This document shows, in pieces, positions 10,619-20,252 of a DNA stretch of 64,000 bases. The position numbers and the translations under genes are program-made. How positions within the stretch are numbered: position 1 is the stretch's first letter; the number at the start of each line of letters is the position of its first letter. The notes under the pieces are model-generated. The model had not been told where the DNA came from. It did no database searches and saw only the letters and a program-made list of their open reading frames with translations. This stretch comes from Metabacillus idriensis (lineage in GTDB: Bacteria > Bacillota > Bacilli > Bacillales > Bacillaceae), in the NCBI RefSeq assembly GCF_009674765.1, contig NZ_WKKF01000002.1, positions 186,001 to 250,000 of the forward strand. Reading direction: 5' to 3'.

Positions 10619-11151
10619 TAATCATACTCACTAATTATCTCTTTCAATGTAAAACTCAGGGCATAATAAGCAAATAGGGAAGTCATTAAAGCAGGATAGC
10701 CGTAGCGGCTGCCATCCTCATCCGGAATCAGGCCCTTTTTTAGCTTTGAATCAATATGAACGTCAACAATTTCATCAAGTCCAACTTCTTCACCCTTCAT
10801 AAAGCATGATACAGCAACTGTGCCGGCACCGATTTCACGCAGCATCTCAGCAAGCTCGAGCGCCTTCGGATCATTCGACCGATGGGTAAAGAGCAGCACA
10901 CGGTCTGCATCTGTCAATTTGTTCATTGTGCCATCAGCCTGAAATAAAGGTTTTGCACTTGGCAGAGGCTCAGAACTTAAAACGGCTTCTCCAATAATGC
11001 CGCCAAGCTCATCATACCCATGTATGTAAATTGTACCGCTTCCGACTGCAGCCTGAGCGAGCAGCCTTGCGCCGTCTTCAATTGCAGGCTCTTCCTGCTC
11101 GTGAATCCGGTTGAAGTGGCCATTCAATTGTGTCATGAAAATTTTCATCAT
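10618..11151 (-). CDS. ywjG: DUF2529 protein YwjG
   Basis: About 177 residues of the DUF2529 family, in the same place as ywjG next to spo0F in B. subtilis. The start chosen is the ATG at 11151 (MMKIFMTQLNGHFNRIHEQE), with AAAGGAG about 12 bases upstream. The next in-frame ATG at 11148 is equally possible. The fold resembles SIS-type sugar-isomerase domains (IYIHGYDELGGIIGEAV, then VLLFTHRSNDPKALELAEMLREIGAGTVAVSCF), but no ligand is known. Its 3' end runs directly into a family B repeat. Function unknown. Confidence 0.8.
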   Translation of the reverse strand: MMKIFMTQLNGHFNRIHEQEEPAIEDGARLLAQAAVGSGTIYIHGYDELGGIIGEAVLSSEPLPSAKPLFQADGTMNKLTDADRVLLFTHRSNDPKALELAEMLREIGAGTVAVSCFMKGEEVGLDEIVDVHIDSKLKKGLIPDEDGSRYGYPALMTSLFAYYALSFTLKEIISEYD

Positions 11152-11536
11152 AGTAAAAATACACTCCTTTACAACCATCATTATAACGAATAATAAGGAG
11201 ATCTCCTAACAGCACCGTTCAGAATTTGTCGATAAAGTTCTTCTGATTCAGGCAGGAATAAGAATGCGCAGAACCGAATAAATATCGTATGTTTGAGCGG
11301 ACTGCCTTATACTAGAAGGAAAGCTCTCCGCAGCTTTCAGTAAACATAGCTTTTTTCGCACCGGTTGTTGTTTCGCAGTAAGATTGCCTTCCGTATATAA
11401 TGATTTTTCTTGCTCTAAAGCTATAGACCGGGGCACCTTAACTGTCATTTAAAGCAGCATCGTTCCAGAAAAGAGCTTCAATAAAAATGATCGGCAGTTT
11501 TTGCTATATAATCCTAATATGAAGAGGTGCAGGCAC
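11152..11536. other. ywjG-spo0F divergent intergenic region
   Basis: A 385-bp region between divergent genes with no convincing gene. It contains a Spo0A-box-like TTTGTCGATAAA at 11225-11236 (one mismatch to TGTCGAA) and a TATAAT at 11507-11512, about 25 bases before the spo0F start, without a good -35 at standard spacing. spo0F of B. subtilis is controlled by sigma-A, sigma-H and Spo0A; I could not find a clear sigma-H promoter here. Confidence 0.35.
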
Positions 11537-11908
11537 ATGAATGAAAAAATATTAATCGTGGACGATCAGTACGGAATCCGAATTTTGCTGAATGAGGTTT
11601 TTCAAAAAGCGGGATATCAGACTTTCCAGGCGGCAAATGGCTTTCAGGCGCTGGAGATTGTAGACAAGCATAAACCGGATTTAGTGCTTTTAGATATGAA
11701 AATTCCTGGAATGGATGGAATTGAAATCCTAAAACGCATGAGAGTCGTTGAGCCTGACATTCGCGTTATTATTATGACTGCATATGGTGAGCTGGATATG
11801 ATTCAGGAAGCAAAAGACCTTGGCGCGCTTACGCATTTCGCAAAACCGTTTGATATAGATGAGATTCGAGACGCTGTAAGAAAGTATCTTCCAATCCGAT
11901 CAAATTAA
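11537..11908 (+). CDS. spo0F: Sporulation phosphorelay response regulator Spo0F
   Basis: A single-domain receiver of 123 residues that passes phosphate from sporulation kinases to Spo0B and so to Spo0A. ATG 11537 follows GAGGTG; the 12 residues encoded upstream are not family-like. The acidic pocket is D9-D10 and the phospho-acceptor is D53 ([10 protein letters not shown]). T at VIIMTAYGE and K in THFAKPFD complete the receiver signature. The sequence is nearly that of B. subtilis Spo0F. There is no output domain. Confidence 0.97.
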   Translation: MNEKILIVDDQYGIRILLNEVFQKAGYQTFQAANGFQALEIVDKHKPDLVLLDMKIPGMDGIEILKRMRVVEPDIRVIIMTAYGELDMIQEAKDLGALTHFAKPFDIDEIRDAVRKYLPIRSN

Positions 11909-11932
11909 ATAATGACAGAAAATTCAGATTTA

Positions 11933-11971
11933 TGTCGAAAAGTTGCCGTTTTTCTTATAAGTTGGTATGCT
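11933..11971 (+). promoter_or_regulatory. fbaA: fbaA sigma-A promoter with abutting Spo0A-type box
   Basis: TTGCCG (11943-11948), 17 bp, TATGCT (11966-11971) forms a good sigma-A promoter. A perfect TGTCGAA heptamer, the core of the Spo0A box, lies at 11933-11939, three bases upstream of the -35. The promoter is seen; Spo0A control is inferred. Confidence 0.6.
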
Positions 11972-12096
11972 AGTGAATGAGAAAAGCCCGTATATCATTT
12001 CATCAGATTACATACATTGCAATCGTTCTGGTCATGCTAGATGTTACGTAAGCTTTTCGGTTTAGCAAATTAGCTGCATAGGGAGGATATTTCGAC

Positions 12097-12954
12097 ATGC
12101 CTTTAGTATCAATGACAGAAATGTTGAATAAAGCAAAAAGCGAAGGTTACGCTGTAGGTCAATTTAACCTGAACAACCTTGAGTTCACTCAAGCAATTCT
12201 TCAAGCTGCTGAAGAAGAAAAATCACCAGTAATCCTTGGTGTATCTGAGGGCGCTGCACGTTACATGAGCGGCTTCAAAACTGTTGTTAAAATGGTAGAA
12301 GGACTTATGGAAGACTTGAAAGTGACTGTTCCAGTTGCGATTCACCTTGACCATGGTTCAAGCTTTGAAAAATGTAAAGAGGCAATCGACGCTGGATTCA
12401 CTTCAGTTATGATTGACGCTTCTCACCACCCGTTTGAAGAGAACATCGAAACAACTGCTAAAGTTGTGGACTATGCTCATTCAAAAGGCGTTTCTGTTGA
12501 AGCTGAGCTTGGAACAGTTGGCGGACAAGAAGACGACATCATTGCTGAAGGCGTTATTTACGCTGATCCTAAAGAGTGCGAAGAAATGGTAAAACGCACA
12601 GGTATTGACTGCATAGCACCTGCATTAGGTTCTGTACATGGTCCTTACAAAGGCGAGCCAAACTTAGGATTCAAAGAGATGGAAGAAATTGGGAATGCTA
12701 CTGGCATGCCTTTAGTTCTTCATGGCGGAACTGGTATCCCAACTCACGATATCAAAAAAGCGATCTCTTTCGGTACAGCTAAAATCAACGTTAACACTGA
12801 AAACCAAATCGCTTCTGCTAAAGCAGTGCGCGAAACATTGGCAGCTAAGCCTAACGAATACGATCCACGTAAATACTTAGGACCAGCTCGCGATGCAATT
12901 AAAGCTACAGTTGCAGGCAAAATGAAAGAATTCGGTTCTGCTGGCAGAGCTTAA
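12097..12954 (+). CDS. fbaA: Class II fructose-bisphosphate aldolase
   Basis: A 285-residue zinc-dependent aldolase that splits fructose 1,6-bisphosphate in glycolysis and works in reverse in gluconeogenesis. The class II signatures are visible: [14 protein letters not shown] (about residues 78-91), [11 protein letters not shown] (130-140) and VLHGGTGIP (205-213), which supply zinc and substrate ligands. ATG follows GGGAGGA. It is transcribed from its own promoter and followed by a terminator. tal and glpX nearby also serve sugar-phosphate metabolism. Confidence 0.97.
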   Translation: MPLVSMTEMLNKAKSEGYAVGQFNLNNLEFTQAILQAAEEEKSPVILGVSEGAARYMSGFKTVVKMVEGLMEDLKVTVPVAIHLDHGSSFEKCKEAIDAGFTSVMIDASHHPFEENIETTAKVVDYAHSKGVSVEAELGTVGGQEDDIIAEGVIYADPKECEEMVKRTGIDCIAPALGSVHGPYKGEPNLGFKEMEEIGNATGMPLVLHGGTGIPTHDIKKAISFGTAKINVNTENQIASAKAVRETLAAKPNEYDPRKYLGPARDAIKATVAGKMKEFGSAGRA

Positions 12955-12971
12955 TTATTCAGGAAAAAATC

Positions 12972-13018
12972 AAACCGCCTTTGATACACATCAGAAACGA
13001 CAAGGCGGTTTCTCTTTC
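12972..13018 (+). terminator. Intrinsic terminator after fbaA
   Basis: Stem AACCGCCTT/AAGGCGGTT around a 20-base loop, then a T-rich stretch. Confidence 0.8.
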
Positions 13019-13075
13019 AATAACAAGTAAGCGTAAACAAGTTCTATTTTTCTGATATCTTAGGAGGATGGCATA

Positions 13076-13723
13076 ATGTTATTTTTCATTGATACGGCAA
13101 ATGTCGAAGAAATAAAAGAAGCACAGTCTCTCGGAATTTTATCAGGTGTTACAACCAATCCGAGTTTAGTAGCAAAAGAAAATGTATCCTTTCATGATCG
13201 CCTGAGAGAGATTACAGCTATCGTCCCAGGTTCTTCAGTCAGTGCGGAAGTTATTTCCTTGAAAGCAGAGGAAATGATTGAAGAGGGCAAGGAGCTTGCT
13301 GAGATCGCACCGAATATCACAGTAAAAGTTCCAATGACGCCAGACGGCTTAAAGGCTGTGAAAGCATTAACAGATCTTGGCATTAAAACGAATGTTACGC
13401 TCATTTTTAATGCAAATCAGGCATTGCTTGCTGCAAGAGCAGGTGCTACATATGTATCACCATTTGTAGGACGTTTAGATGACATCGGACAAAATGGCAT
13501 GGAGCTGATTTCTACAATTGCGCAAATGTTTGATATTCATGGAATTGAATCTCAAATCATTGCAGCATCCATCAGACATCCAATGCACGTGACAGAAGCA
13601 GCTCTTCACGGTGCACATATTGCCACGATTCCATTCAATGTCATTAATCAGCTTTGCAAGCATCCTTTAACAGACCAAGGCATCGAAAAGTTTTTAGCAG
13701 ACTGGAATAATCGTATACAATAA
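13076..13723 (+). CDS. tal: Transaldolase/fructose-6-phosphate aldolase-like protein (YwjH type)
   Basis: A 215-residue member of the short transaldolase/fructose-6-phosphate aldolase family, the size of B. subtilis YwjH. It begins [16 protein letters not shown]. The Schiff-base lysine is probably in [15 protein letters not shown] (about residues 80-94). The SPFVGRLDD segment (about 129-137) binds substrate in this family. AGGAGG is well placed before the ATG. A terminator on each side suggests a single-gene unit. Whether the main activity is transaldolase or aldolase cannot be decided here. Confidence 0.92.
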   Translation: MLFFIDTANVEEIKEAQSLGILSGVTTNPSLVAKENVSFHDRLREITAIVPGSSVSAEVISLKAEEMIEEGKELAEIAPNITVKVPMTPDGLKAVKALTDLGIKTNVTLIFNANQALLAARAGATYVSPFVGRLDDIGQNGMELISTIAQMFDIHGIESQIIAASIRHPMHVTEAALHGAHIATIPFNVINQLCKHPLTDQGIEKFLADWNNRIQ

Positions 13724-13748
13724 GATTGCAATGACTATAGATTAAATG

Positions 13749-13778
13749 AATGGCAAGCATAGCGCTTGCCATTTGTCT
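13749..13778 (+). terminator. Intrinsic terminator after tal
   Basis: Stem ATGGCAAGC/GCTTGCCAT with a five-base loop and a weak T tract. Confidence 0.7.
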
Positions 13779-14032
13779 CTTAAATTAAGAACCTTCCATT
13801 CGCTTATTATCTGCCCCTGTCAAATGACCTCTTCATCAAATTAATGGGTATCTAAAAAAATTTCATATGTCATAATAAATAAAAGAAAAAAAACTTGAAC
13901 TTGTATTCTTTGCCGCATTAATGGAAAATATTTGTTGAAAAGAGATCTTTTCCTGTTTCTCATTCATTTTCTGGTCGTGCAGGCTAGTTCTTTTTAAAAT
14001 TTTTTAGAAAGTATATAAGTTTTCGCTTCGAT
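13779..14032. other. AT-rich intergenic region before murA2
   Basis: No open frame with a ribosome binding site and no stable hairpin seen. A weak promoter-like pair (TTGAAC, 17 bp, TTAATG) lies around 13895-13923. The family B repeat follows directly. Confidence 0.3.
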
Positions 14033-14150
14033 GTCTAGCTCCATCGCTCAGGCTCCTCGGCCAGAACGGCTCCGAAAGTATTGGCAAAAAGCGCCTTTTC
14101 TGTCGGATCCTTATCTGTCTGTCGGAGCTAAACGGGCGCTTGCGCTTTTC
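14033..14150 (+). repeat. Family B structured repeat, copy 3
   Basis: About 118 bp. Outer arms CGCTC and GGGCG pair with one G-U; AGC/GC flanks and the inner GCTCC/GGAGC stem are kept. It lies 83 bp before the murA2 start. Confidence 0.8.
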
Positions 14151-14233
14151 GCAAAGAACCACCATTTTAATCTCATAACACGATGGCTTTTAGCACCATC
14201 AAAAAGTCAACTTCTCTGAGAAAGGAGACTATC

Positions 14234-15523
14234 ATGGAAAAGTTAAAAATAGCAGGCGGATATCCCTTAAAAGGAACGGTTAATATTAGCGGTGCCAAAA
14301 ACAGCGCAGTTGCGTTAATACCCGCAACAATCCTCGCTCAATCACCCGTGACGATTGAAGGTTTACCCGATATTTCAGATGTACATATTTTGAAAGGGCT
14401 TCTCGAAGAAATTGGAGGGACCGCTGAATTTAAGGATAATGAAATGTATGTGAATCCTGCAGAGATGATCTCCATGCCTCTTCCTAGCGGCAAAGTCAAA
14501 AAGCTGCGCGCTTCCTATTATCTTATGGGCGCCATGCTTGGACGATTTAAAAAGGCAGTCATTGGCTTGCCTGGAGGATGCCATTTGGGTCCGCGTCCGA
14601 TTGATCAGCATATTAAAGGATTCGAAGCATTAGGAGCACAAGTAACAAACGAACAGGGTGCCATCTATTTGCGCGCTGAGGAATTAAGGGGTGCGCGAAT
14701 CTATCTGGACGTTGTAAGTGTAGGGGCAACCATTAATATTATGCTTGCTGCCGTGCTTGCTAAAGGACAGACGATTATTGAGAATGCAGCGAAAGAGCCG
14801 GAGATTATTGATGTTGCTACGCTTTTATCGAGCATGGGTGCAAGAATTAAAGGTGCCGGTACAGATGTCATCCGTATTGATGGTGTTGAAAGTCTTCATG
14901 GCTGCAGACACTCAATCATTCCGGACAGAATTGAAGCAGGAACGTATATGATTATCGGGGCAGCAATGGGTCAGGAAGTGCTTATCGATAATGTGATTCC
15001 GCTTCATCTTGAATCTCTCATTGCGAAATTCAGAGAAATGGGCATCCACGTTGAAACAAATAATGATCAGATCTGGATTGTCGGCGGTCAGAAGGAACTG
15101 AAAGCAGTCGATATCAAAACGCTTGTATATCCAGGTTTTCCGACAGATCTGCAGCAGCCGTTTACGTCCTTGCTGACGAAGTCTACAGGGACAAGCGTTG
15201 TGACAGATACCATCTATTCAGCGCGCTTTAAGCATATTGATGAATTGCGCCGCATGGGTGCAAAGATTAAGGTGGAAGGCAGATCAGCGATAGTGTCAGG
15301 TCCTACAAAGCTCCAGGGCGCCAAAGTAAAGGCGAGCGATCTTCGTGCAGGAGCCGCATTGGTGGCAGCCGGTTTGATTGCAGAAGGAGTGACAGAGGTT
15401 ACAGGACTTGAGCACATCGACCGCGGCTACAGCCAGCTTGAAGAAAAGCTGACAAGCCTCGGAGCAACAATCTGGCGTGAAAAGCTGACAGAGCAGGAAA
15501 TTGAACAGCTTCAAAGCTCATAA
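14234..15523 (+). CDS. murA2: UDP-N-acetylglucosamine 1-carboxyvinyltransferase (MurA2/MurZ)
   Basis: A 429-residue EPSP-synthase-fold enzyme that transfers enolpyruvate to UDP-GlcNAc, the first committed step of peptidoglycan synthesis. ATG 14234 has GAAAGGAGA upstream; the longer in-frame start at 14183 is unsupported. K22-N23 (GAKNSA) and the fosfomycin-reactive C116 ([12 protein letters not shown]) are present. Its place between tal and glpX matches the second murA copy of Bacillus (murAB/murZ), not murAA. The glpX gene follows after 52 bp and may be co-transcribed. Confidence 0.96.
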   Translation: MEKLKIAGGYPLKGTVNISGAKNSAVALIPATILAQSPVTIEGLPDISDVHILKGLLEEIGGTAEFKDNEMYVNPAEMISMPLPSGKVKKLRASYYLMGAMLGRFKKAVIGLPGGCHLGPRPIDQHIKGFEALGAQVTNEQGAIYLRAEELRGARIYLDVVSVGATINIMLAAVLAKGQTIIENAAKEPEIIDVATLLSSMGARIKGAGTDVIRIDGVESLHGCRHSIIPDRIEAGTYMIIGAAMGQEVLIDNVIPLHLESLIAKFREMGIHVETNNDQIWIVGGQKELKAVDIKTLVYPGFPTDLQQPFTSLLTKSTGTSVVTDTIYSARFKHIDELRRMGAKIKVEGRSAIVSGPTKLQGAKVKASDLRAGAALVAAGLIAEGVTEVTGLEHIDRGYSQLEEKLTSLGATIWREKLTEQEIEQLQSS

Positions 15524-15575
15524 ATAAATAGATAAATAAAAATCACAACAGGGGATACATGGGGAGGAACGAACA

Positions 15576-16538
15576 ATGGAAAGAAGTTTATCGATGGAAC
15601 TAGTTCGCGTAACGGAGGCAGCAGCACTTGCTTCTGCACGCTGGATGGGAAGAGGCAAAAAAGATGAAGCTGATGATGCAGCAACATCGGCAATGAGAGA
15701 CGTGTTTGATACCATTCCGATGAAAGGTACAGTCGTAATCGGAGAAGGCGAGATGGACGAAGCGCCAATGCTCTACATCGGCGAAAAGCTTGGGACAGGC
15801 TATGGCCAGCGTGTAGATGTTGCTGTTGATCCGCTCGAAGGCACAAACATCGTCGCATCAGGAGGATGGAATGCACTTGCTGTCATTGCCATTGCAGATC
15901 ACGGTAATCTTCTGAATGCACCGGATATGTACATGGATAAAATTGCGGTTGGTCCAGAAGCAGTTGGCTGCATTGATATTAACGCGCCTATCATCGATAA
16001 CTTAAAGGCGGTAGCAAAAGCCAAGAACAAAAACATAGAAGATGTCGTGGCAACAATCCTAAATCGCGAAAGACACGAGCATATTATAAAAGAGCTTCGC
16101 GAGGCAGGCGCCCGCATTAAGCTGATCAATGATGGTGATGTTGCCGGTGCGATCAATACAGCATTTGATCATACAGGTGTCGATATCCTTTTTGGATCAG
16201 GCGGTGCACCTGAGGGCGTTCTAGCTGCAGTAGCGCTAAAATGCCTTGGAGGAGAGATTCAGGGCAAACTGCTTCCTCAAAATGATGAGGAACGCGAAAG
16301 ATGCGAGAAGATGGGCCTCGACGTCAACAAAGTACTCCGCATGGAAGACTTAGTGAAAGGCGAAGACGCCATTTTCGCAGCAACAGGTGTAACAGACGGG
16401 GAACTCCTTAAAGGCGTCCAGTTCAAAGCCTCTATCGGAACAACTCAATCACTTGTCATGCGTGCAAAATCAGGAACTGTCCGTTTCATTGACGGCACAC
16501 ACAGCTTAAGCAAAAAACCGAATCTAGTTATGAAATAA
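15576..16538 (+). CDS. glpX: Class II fructose-1,6-bisphosphatase GlpX
   Basis: A 320-residue GlpX-type phosphatase for gluconeogenesis, corresponding to B. subtilis YwjI. Metal and substrate motifs include [14 protein letters not shown] (about residues 52-65), [11 protein letters not shown] (about 81-91) and [12 protein letters not shown] (about 205-216). GGGGAGG precedes the ATG. Together with fbaA and tal it makes a local cluster for hexose-phosphate interconversion. Confidence 0.96.
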   Translation: MERSLSMELVRVTEAAALASARWMGRGKKDEADDAATSAMRDVFDTIPMKGTVVIGEGEMDEAPMLYIGEKLGTGYGQRVDVAVDPLEGTNIVASGGWNALAVIAIADHGNLLNAPDMYMDKIAVGPEAVGCIDINAPIIDNLKAVAKAKNKNIEDVVATILNRERHEHIIKELREAGARIKLINDGDVAGAINTAFDHTGVDILFGSGGAPEGVLAAVALKCLGGEIQGKLLPQNDEERERCEKMGLDVNKVLRMEDLVKGEDAIFAATGVTDGELLKGVQFKASIGTTQSLVMRAKSGTVRFIDGTHSLSKKPNLVMK

Positions 16539-16615
16539 ATTAAATTAAAAAAGTACAAGCGTCTTGATCTAGGCGCTTACGCTCGACATAGATACTATTT
16601 CTGTTCTTAAAAGAA

Positions 16616-16719
16616 GGCTCATTTCTTAAATATGGCTGCTGCCAGACTAAGTGTTAAAAACCTTAAGTGGATTGCAGCGTAAGGAACGGACACCATTTAT
16701 CATGCAAAACAAAACAGCC
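16616..16719 (+). mobile_element. Family A MITE-like repeat, internally deleted copy
   Basis: A 104-bp element keeping both family A ends (GGCTCATTTCTTAA... and ...AAAACAGCC) but lacking about 115 bp of the GC-rich centre; the left part breaks off after GGATTGCAGCG and resumes at GGAACGGACA. Flanks TAAAAGAA and TGAAAGAA match at 7 of 8 positions, consistent with an ageing 8-bp target duplication. Confidence 0.7.
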
Positions 16720-16730
16720 TGAAAGAAAAA

Positions 16731-16764
16731 AGCAGAGCGGCTCCGGCTGCTCGCTTCTTTTTTG
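16731..16764 (+). terminator. Intrinsic terminator between glpX and rho
   Basis: Stem GAGCGGC/GCTGCTC with an outer AGC/GCT, followed by TTCTTTTTT. Confidence 0.75.
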
Positions 16765-17018
16765 TAGAATAATTAAGCTGTTTCCGCTTTTTCATCTTTA
16801 TTTCAATATCATTTCAATATGTGAAATATATTGATTAAATTCATCAAATAAGGTAAAACTAAAGAGTGCTGCGTAAATGAAAGATTATCTTTCACACTGC
16901 TTTTCCTACTTCAAGCCTATCTTCTATTTCTTCTCTATATCTGATCCATTTTCTAGTTTTTTCACGAATATAGATGGAAGAACAACGTTTTTTATAATTT
17001 ATAAAGTGTGGTGTTGAC
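16765..17018. other. rho: rho leader region
   Basis: About 250 bp with no gene. A hairpin TGAAAGA/TCTTTCA occupies 16878-16894, followed by a C/T-rich, G-poor stretch to about 16960. Rho in Bacillus limits its own synthesis by terminating in its leader, and a G-poor leader would suit that. This link is inferred. Confidence 0.35.
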
Positions 17019-18302
17019 ATGAGCGAGGTTTCAATTTCCAATCTCGAACATATGAAATTAAAAGAGTTATATGAACTTGCGCGTCATTATAAAATTTCAT
17101 ATTACAGTAAACTGACAAAAAAAGAATTGATCTTTGCCATTTTAAAAGCAAACGCTGAACAAGAGGACTTATTGTTCATGGAAGGCGTTCTTGAAATTAT
17201 CCAATCTGAGGGATTTGGGTTCCTAAGACCTATCAACTACTCACCAAGTTCTGAAGATATTTATATTTCAGCTTCGCAAATCCGCCGTTTTGATTTAAGA
17301 AATGGGGACAAGGTTTCCGGTAAAGTACGTCCGCCAAAGGAAAACGAACGCTATTACGGATTGCTGCACGTTGAGGCAGTCAATGGGGATGACCCTGAAT
17401 CTGCAAAAGAGCGTGTTCACTTCCCGGCATTGACACCGCTTTATCCAAACAGACAAATTATCCTTGAAACAAAACCAAATGATCTTTCCACTCGCATCAT
17501 GGATGTGATTGCTCCTGTTGGATTCGGTCAGCGCGGACTTATCGTGGCACCGCCTAAAGCGGGTAAAACGATGCTCTTGAAAGAAATCGCCAACAGTGTG
17601 ACAACGAATCATCCTGAAGCGGAACTGATTGTTCTTTTGATTGACGAGCGTCCTGAGGAAGTAACGGATATCGAGCGTTCTGTAGCGGGCGATGTCGTGA
17701 GTTCAACATTTGATGAAGTTCCTGAGAACCATATTAAAGTTGCAGAGCTTGTGCTTGAGCGTGCGATGCGGCTAGTTGAGCATAAGAAAGATGTTATCAT
17801 CCTCATGGACAGCATTACGCGTCTTGCGCGTGCTTATAACCTTGTGATTCCGCCAAGCGGACGTACACTGTCCGGCGGTATTGATCCTGCAGCGTTTCAT
17901 CGTCCGAAGCGATTTTTCGGCGCGGCAAGAAACATTGAAGAAGGCGGCAGCTTGACGATTCTTGCAACTGCTTTGGTAGATACCGGTTCACGCATGGATG
18001 ATGTCATCTATGAAGAGTTCAAAGGAACGGGCAACATGGAGCTTCATCTTGACCGTTCACTTGCTGAAAAACGCATCTTCCCGGCAATCGATATCCGCCG
18101 TTCTGGAACGCGTAAAGAAGAACTGCTTATCCCTAGAGATCACCTTGAAAAGCTTTGGGCGATCCGCAAATCAATGTCAGATTCACCTGATTTTGCTGAA
18201 AAATTCCTTAAAAAATTGCGTAATTCAAAGTCTAATGAAGAATTCTTCAGCATTTTAGATGTTGAATGGAAAGCGGCAGGCGTTTCGGGAAAACGATTGT
18301 AA
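17019..18302 (+). CDS. rho: Transcription termination factor Rho
   Basis: A 427-residue hexameric RNA helicase. The N-terminal domain and cold-shock-like RNA-binding domain cover about 1-130 ([19 protein letters not shown]). The ATPase carries the P-loop APPKAGKT (about 177-184), Walker [17 protein letters not shown] and the Q-loop/R-loop region [16 protein letters not shown]. The start at ATG 17019 matches the B. subtilis N-terminus, although the ribosome binding site (GTGTGGTG) is weak. Confidence 0.97.
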   Translation: MSEVSISNLEHMKLKELYELARHYKISYYSKLTKKELIFAILKANAEQEDLLFMEGVLEIIQSEGFGFLRPINYSPSSEDIYISASQIRRFDLRNGDKVSGKVRPPKENERYYGLLHVEAVNGDDPESAKERVHFPALTPLYPNRQIILETKPNDLSTRIMDVIAPVGFGQRGLIVAPPKAGKTMLLKEIANSVTTNHPEAELIVLLIDERPEEVTDIERSVAGDVVSSTFDEVPENHIKVAELVLERAMRLVEHKKDVIILMDSITRLARAYNLVIPPSGRTLSGGIDPAAFHRPKRFFGAARNIEEGGSLTILATALVDTGSRMDDVIYEEFKGTGNMELHLDRSLAEKRIFPAIDIRRSGTRKEELLIPRDHLEKLWAIRKSMSDSPDFAEKFLKKLRNSKSNEEFFSILDVEWKAAGVSGKRL

Positions 18303-18319
18303 ATTTTATTCCGAACTAG

Positions 18320-18348
18320 TTGCAAATAAATTGGAAGCTTGTTATAAT
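18320..18348 (+). promoter_or_regulatory. rpmE: Sigma-A promoter of rpmE
   Basis: TTGCAA, 17 bp, TATAAT lies 18 bp downstream of the rho stop and about 90 bp before rpmE. Confidence 0.75.
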
Positions 18349-18430
18349 TTTTTTATGTGCTTTTCCGGAAGACAATCTTCTGGAATTGATAACTCTGTTT
18401 CGACAAACGATTCAGGGCGGAAGGAGATGA

Positions 18431-18637
<207 letters not shown>

Positions 18638-18652
18638 TCATAGATTGAAGGA

Positions 18653-18686
18653 AACAGGCAAGATTTCTGTCTTGCCTGTTTTTTTA
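18653..18686 (+). terminator. Intrinsic terminator after rpmE
   Basis: Perfect 10-bp stem AACAGGCAAG/CTTGCCTGTT followed by a long T run. Confidence 0.9.
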
Positions 18687-18767
18687 CGCCATTTCCCGCG
18701 AATTCTCGGGGAAAACAGCCATAATAAGAGTGGAATCAGCACTTTTACATATGGGTTACTTGAATCC

Positions 18768-18796
18768 TGATAAACCGGTAAGGTTTATTTTATAAT
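18768..18796 (+). promoter_or_regulatory. tdk: tdk promoter containing an inverted repeat
   Basis: TGATAA, 17 bp, TATAAT. The spacer contains TAAACC-N5-GGTTTA, a 6-bp dyad placed where a repressor would block RNA polymerase. No regulator can be named. Confidence 0.55.
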
Positions 18797-18867
18797 AGAA
18801 ATCTGACGTCATAAAGGGCGCTCAACCATAGAAACAAGGGTTAATTAAGAAGGGAGAGGCCGTTTTC

Positions 18868-19488
18868 ATGTATGTTATGAAACAAAGCGGATGGCTTGAG
18901 GTCATCTGCGGAAGCATGTTCTCGGGGAAATCTGAAGAGCTGATCAGAAGAGTCCGCCGGGCGCAATTTGCCAAACAGCAAGTTAAGGTGTTCAAACCTG
19001 CCATCGATAATCGCTATAGTGATGAAGAGGTTGTTTCACATAATGGGACTGCGATGATCAGTCATGCCGTTGCCTCTTCAAGTGACCTATTTAAATATAT
19101 TACACCTGAAACAGACGTCATCGCTGTTGATGAGGTTCAGTTTTTTGATGAAGATATCGTAGATGTTGTCACAACGCTTGCCAATCAAGGATACCGTGTC
19201 ATTGTTGCCGGACTTGATCAGGACTTCAGAGGAGAGCCATTCAGCACGGTTCCAGCATTGATGGCTGTCGCTGAGCTCGTGACAAAGCTTCAGGCTGTCT
19301 GCTCTGTCTGCGGTTCTCCTGCAAGCCGGACACAAAGACTGATCAATGGCAGTCCGGCATCGTACAACGATCCCATCATCCTGGTCGGTGCATCTGAATC
19401 GTACGAGCCAAGATGCCGCCATCATCATGAAGTACCTGAAAAGCCTGCTAAAGCACTTCAAAGTGAGCAGGAAACTCAGAACTTATAA
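18868..19488 (+). CDS. tdk: Thymidine kinase
   Basis: A 206-residue type II thymidine kinase for salvage of thymidine. The P-loop [10 protein letters not shown] is at about residues 15-24. DEVQFF (about 90-95) supplies the catalytic Glu. Four zinc ligands lie in the C-terminal half (CSVCG about 148-152 and the CRHHHEVP segment near 186). The N-terminus [15 protein letters not shown] matches B. subtilis Tdk. The C-terminal ~12 residues after HEVPEKPAK are an unconserved tail. Confidence 0.96.
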   Translation: MYVMKQSGWLEVICGSMFSGKSEELIRRVRRAQFAKQQVKVFKPAIDNRYSDEEVVSHNGTAMISHAVASSSDLFKYITPETDVIAVDEVQFFDEDIVDVVTTLANQGYRVIVAGLDQDFRGEPFSTVPALMAVAELVTKLQAVCSVCGSPASRTQRLINGSPASYNDPIILVGASESYEPRCRHHHEVPEKPAKALQSEQETQNL

Positions 19489-19493
19489 TTCAA

Positions 19494-19544
19494 GAAAAGC
19501 GGAATCGCCTGTTCTGGCCGAGGAGTTGGGCGATGGAGCTAGAC
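19494..19544 (-). repeat. Family B structured repeat, short copy, reverse orientation
   Basis: A 51-bp version on the opposite strand. It keeps the 5' and 3' ends and a perfect outer stem ATCGCC/GGCGAT with AGC/GCT flanks, but lacks about 65 bp of the interior. Confidence 0.7.
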
Positions 19545-19581
19545 ATCAAAGCGCAAAACATATAAATTCTGATACTATAAC

Positions 19582-19619
19582 AAAGCTGCCGATAATTTTT
19601 ATCACGCAGCTTTTTTTAT
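19582..19619 (+). terminator. Intrinsic terminator between tdk and the lipoprotein gene
   Basis: Stem AAAGCTGC/GCAGCTTT with a 16-base loop and a run of T. Confidence 0.75.
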
Positions 19620-19657
19620 GGAGAATTTGGGCACCTTAAAAAATGGAGGTGTTCATA

Positions 19658-20068
19658 ATGAGAGTTTTATGGATGTTAATTTTACTGCTTTTTCTGGGAG
19701 CGTGTGCAAATCCCAGCAAGCAATCCGAAATTCAGCCTGAGTCGCATAAGGGCAGTGAGCTGAAACAAACAGGTGAAGGTGTATCAAACGAACGCGGTAC
19801 GACTGAACAGAACCCTAACTTTTTAAACCTGTCAAAAAACCGCGAGCAAAACGAAGATGAAATGGATAAGCTTCACGAAGCGGTCCGGAATGACAAATCT
19901 CTTAAAATCGACAATGTCACGATGAATGGAAACACAATATGGGTGGATGTAGGTTCTGATCAAGAGCTCACAGACGATGAAAAACAAAAGAAGCAGGCAG
20001 AGCTTCAGTCAAAAATGCAGAATATCATTCCGCGGTATGACATTAAAGTAAACCTGGACACAAAATAA
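19658..20068 (+). CDS. Small lipoprotein of unknown function
   Basis: 136 residues. ATG 19658 is chosen because ATGGAGGTG sits directly upstream, giving MRVLWMLILLLFLGACANPS: a short charged N-terminus, hydrophobic core and lipobox LGAC with C17 as the lipidation site. The mature part is polar, with a long low-complexity linker, then a compact region (DKLHEAVRNDKSLKIDNVTMNGNTIWVDV...) near the C-terminus. It should be anchored outside the membrane. I do not recognise the family. It converges on racA once the inserted transposon is removed. Confidence 0.75.
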   Translation: MRVLWMLILLLFLGACANPSKQSEIQPESHKGSELKQTGEGVSNERGTTEQNPNFLNLSKNREQNEDEMDKLHEAVRNDKSLKIDNVTMNGNTIWVDVGSDQELTDDEKQKKQAELQSKMQNIIPRYDIKVNLDTK

Positions 20069-20100
20069 AAAACTCGTTTCTGAATAAACGAGTTTTTTTA
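20069..20100 (+). terminator. Intrinsic terminator after the lipoprotein gene
   Basis: Perfect stem AAACTCGTTT/AAACGAGTTT with A and T runs on both sides, so it can serve both directions. The TnpB element begins directly after its T tract. Confidence 0.9.
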
Positions 20101-20252
20101 TCGTGAACTTCCCGAAAGAAGACTCCCTCTTCAATCGTGAGAAGGGCGTAGCCCAACGATAAGGGGGAGATGAATTTCGGTTGGAGGTAGCCAAAACGTT
20201 CCCTCGTATGTTATTATAAGAACATACGTTCCTATTGAAGGAGGCGCTATCG

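Noticed and set aside
11248-11448. 66-codon minus-strand frame between ywjG and spo0F
   Set aside because: No ribosome binding site and unconvincing composition in a regulatory gap.
14031-14219. 62-codon frame containing APRPERLRKYWQKAPF
   Set aside because: It lies in a family B repeat without a ribosome binding site; the peptide recurs only because the repeat recurs.
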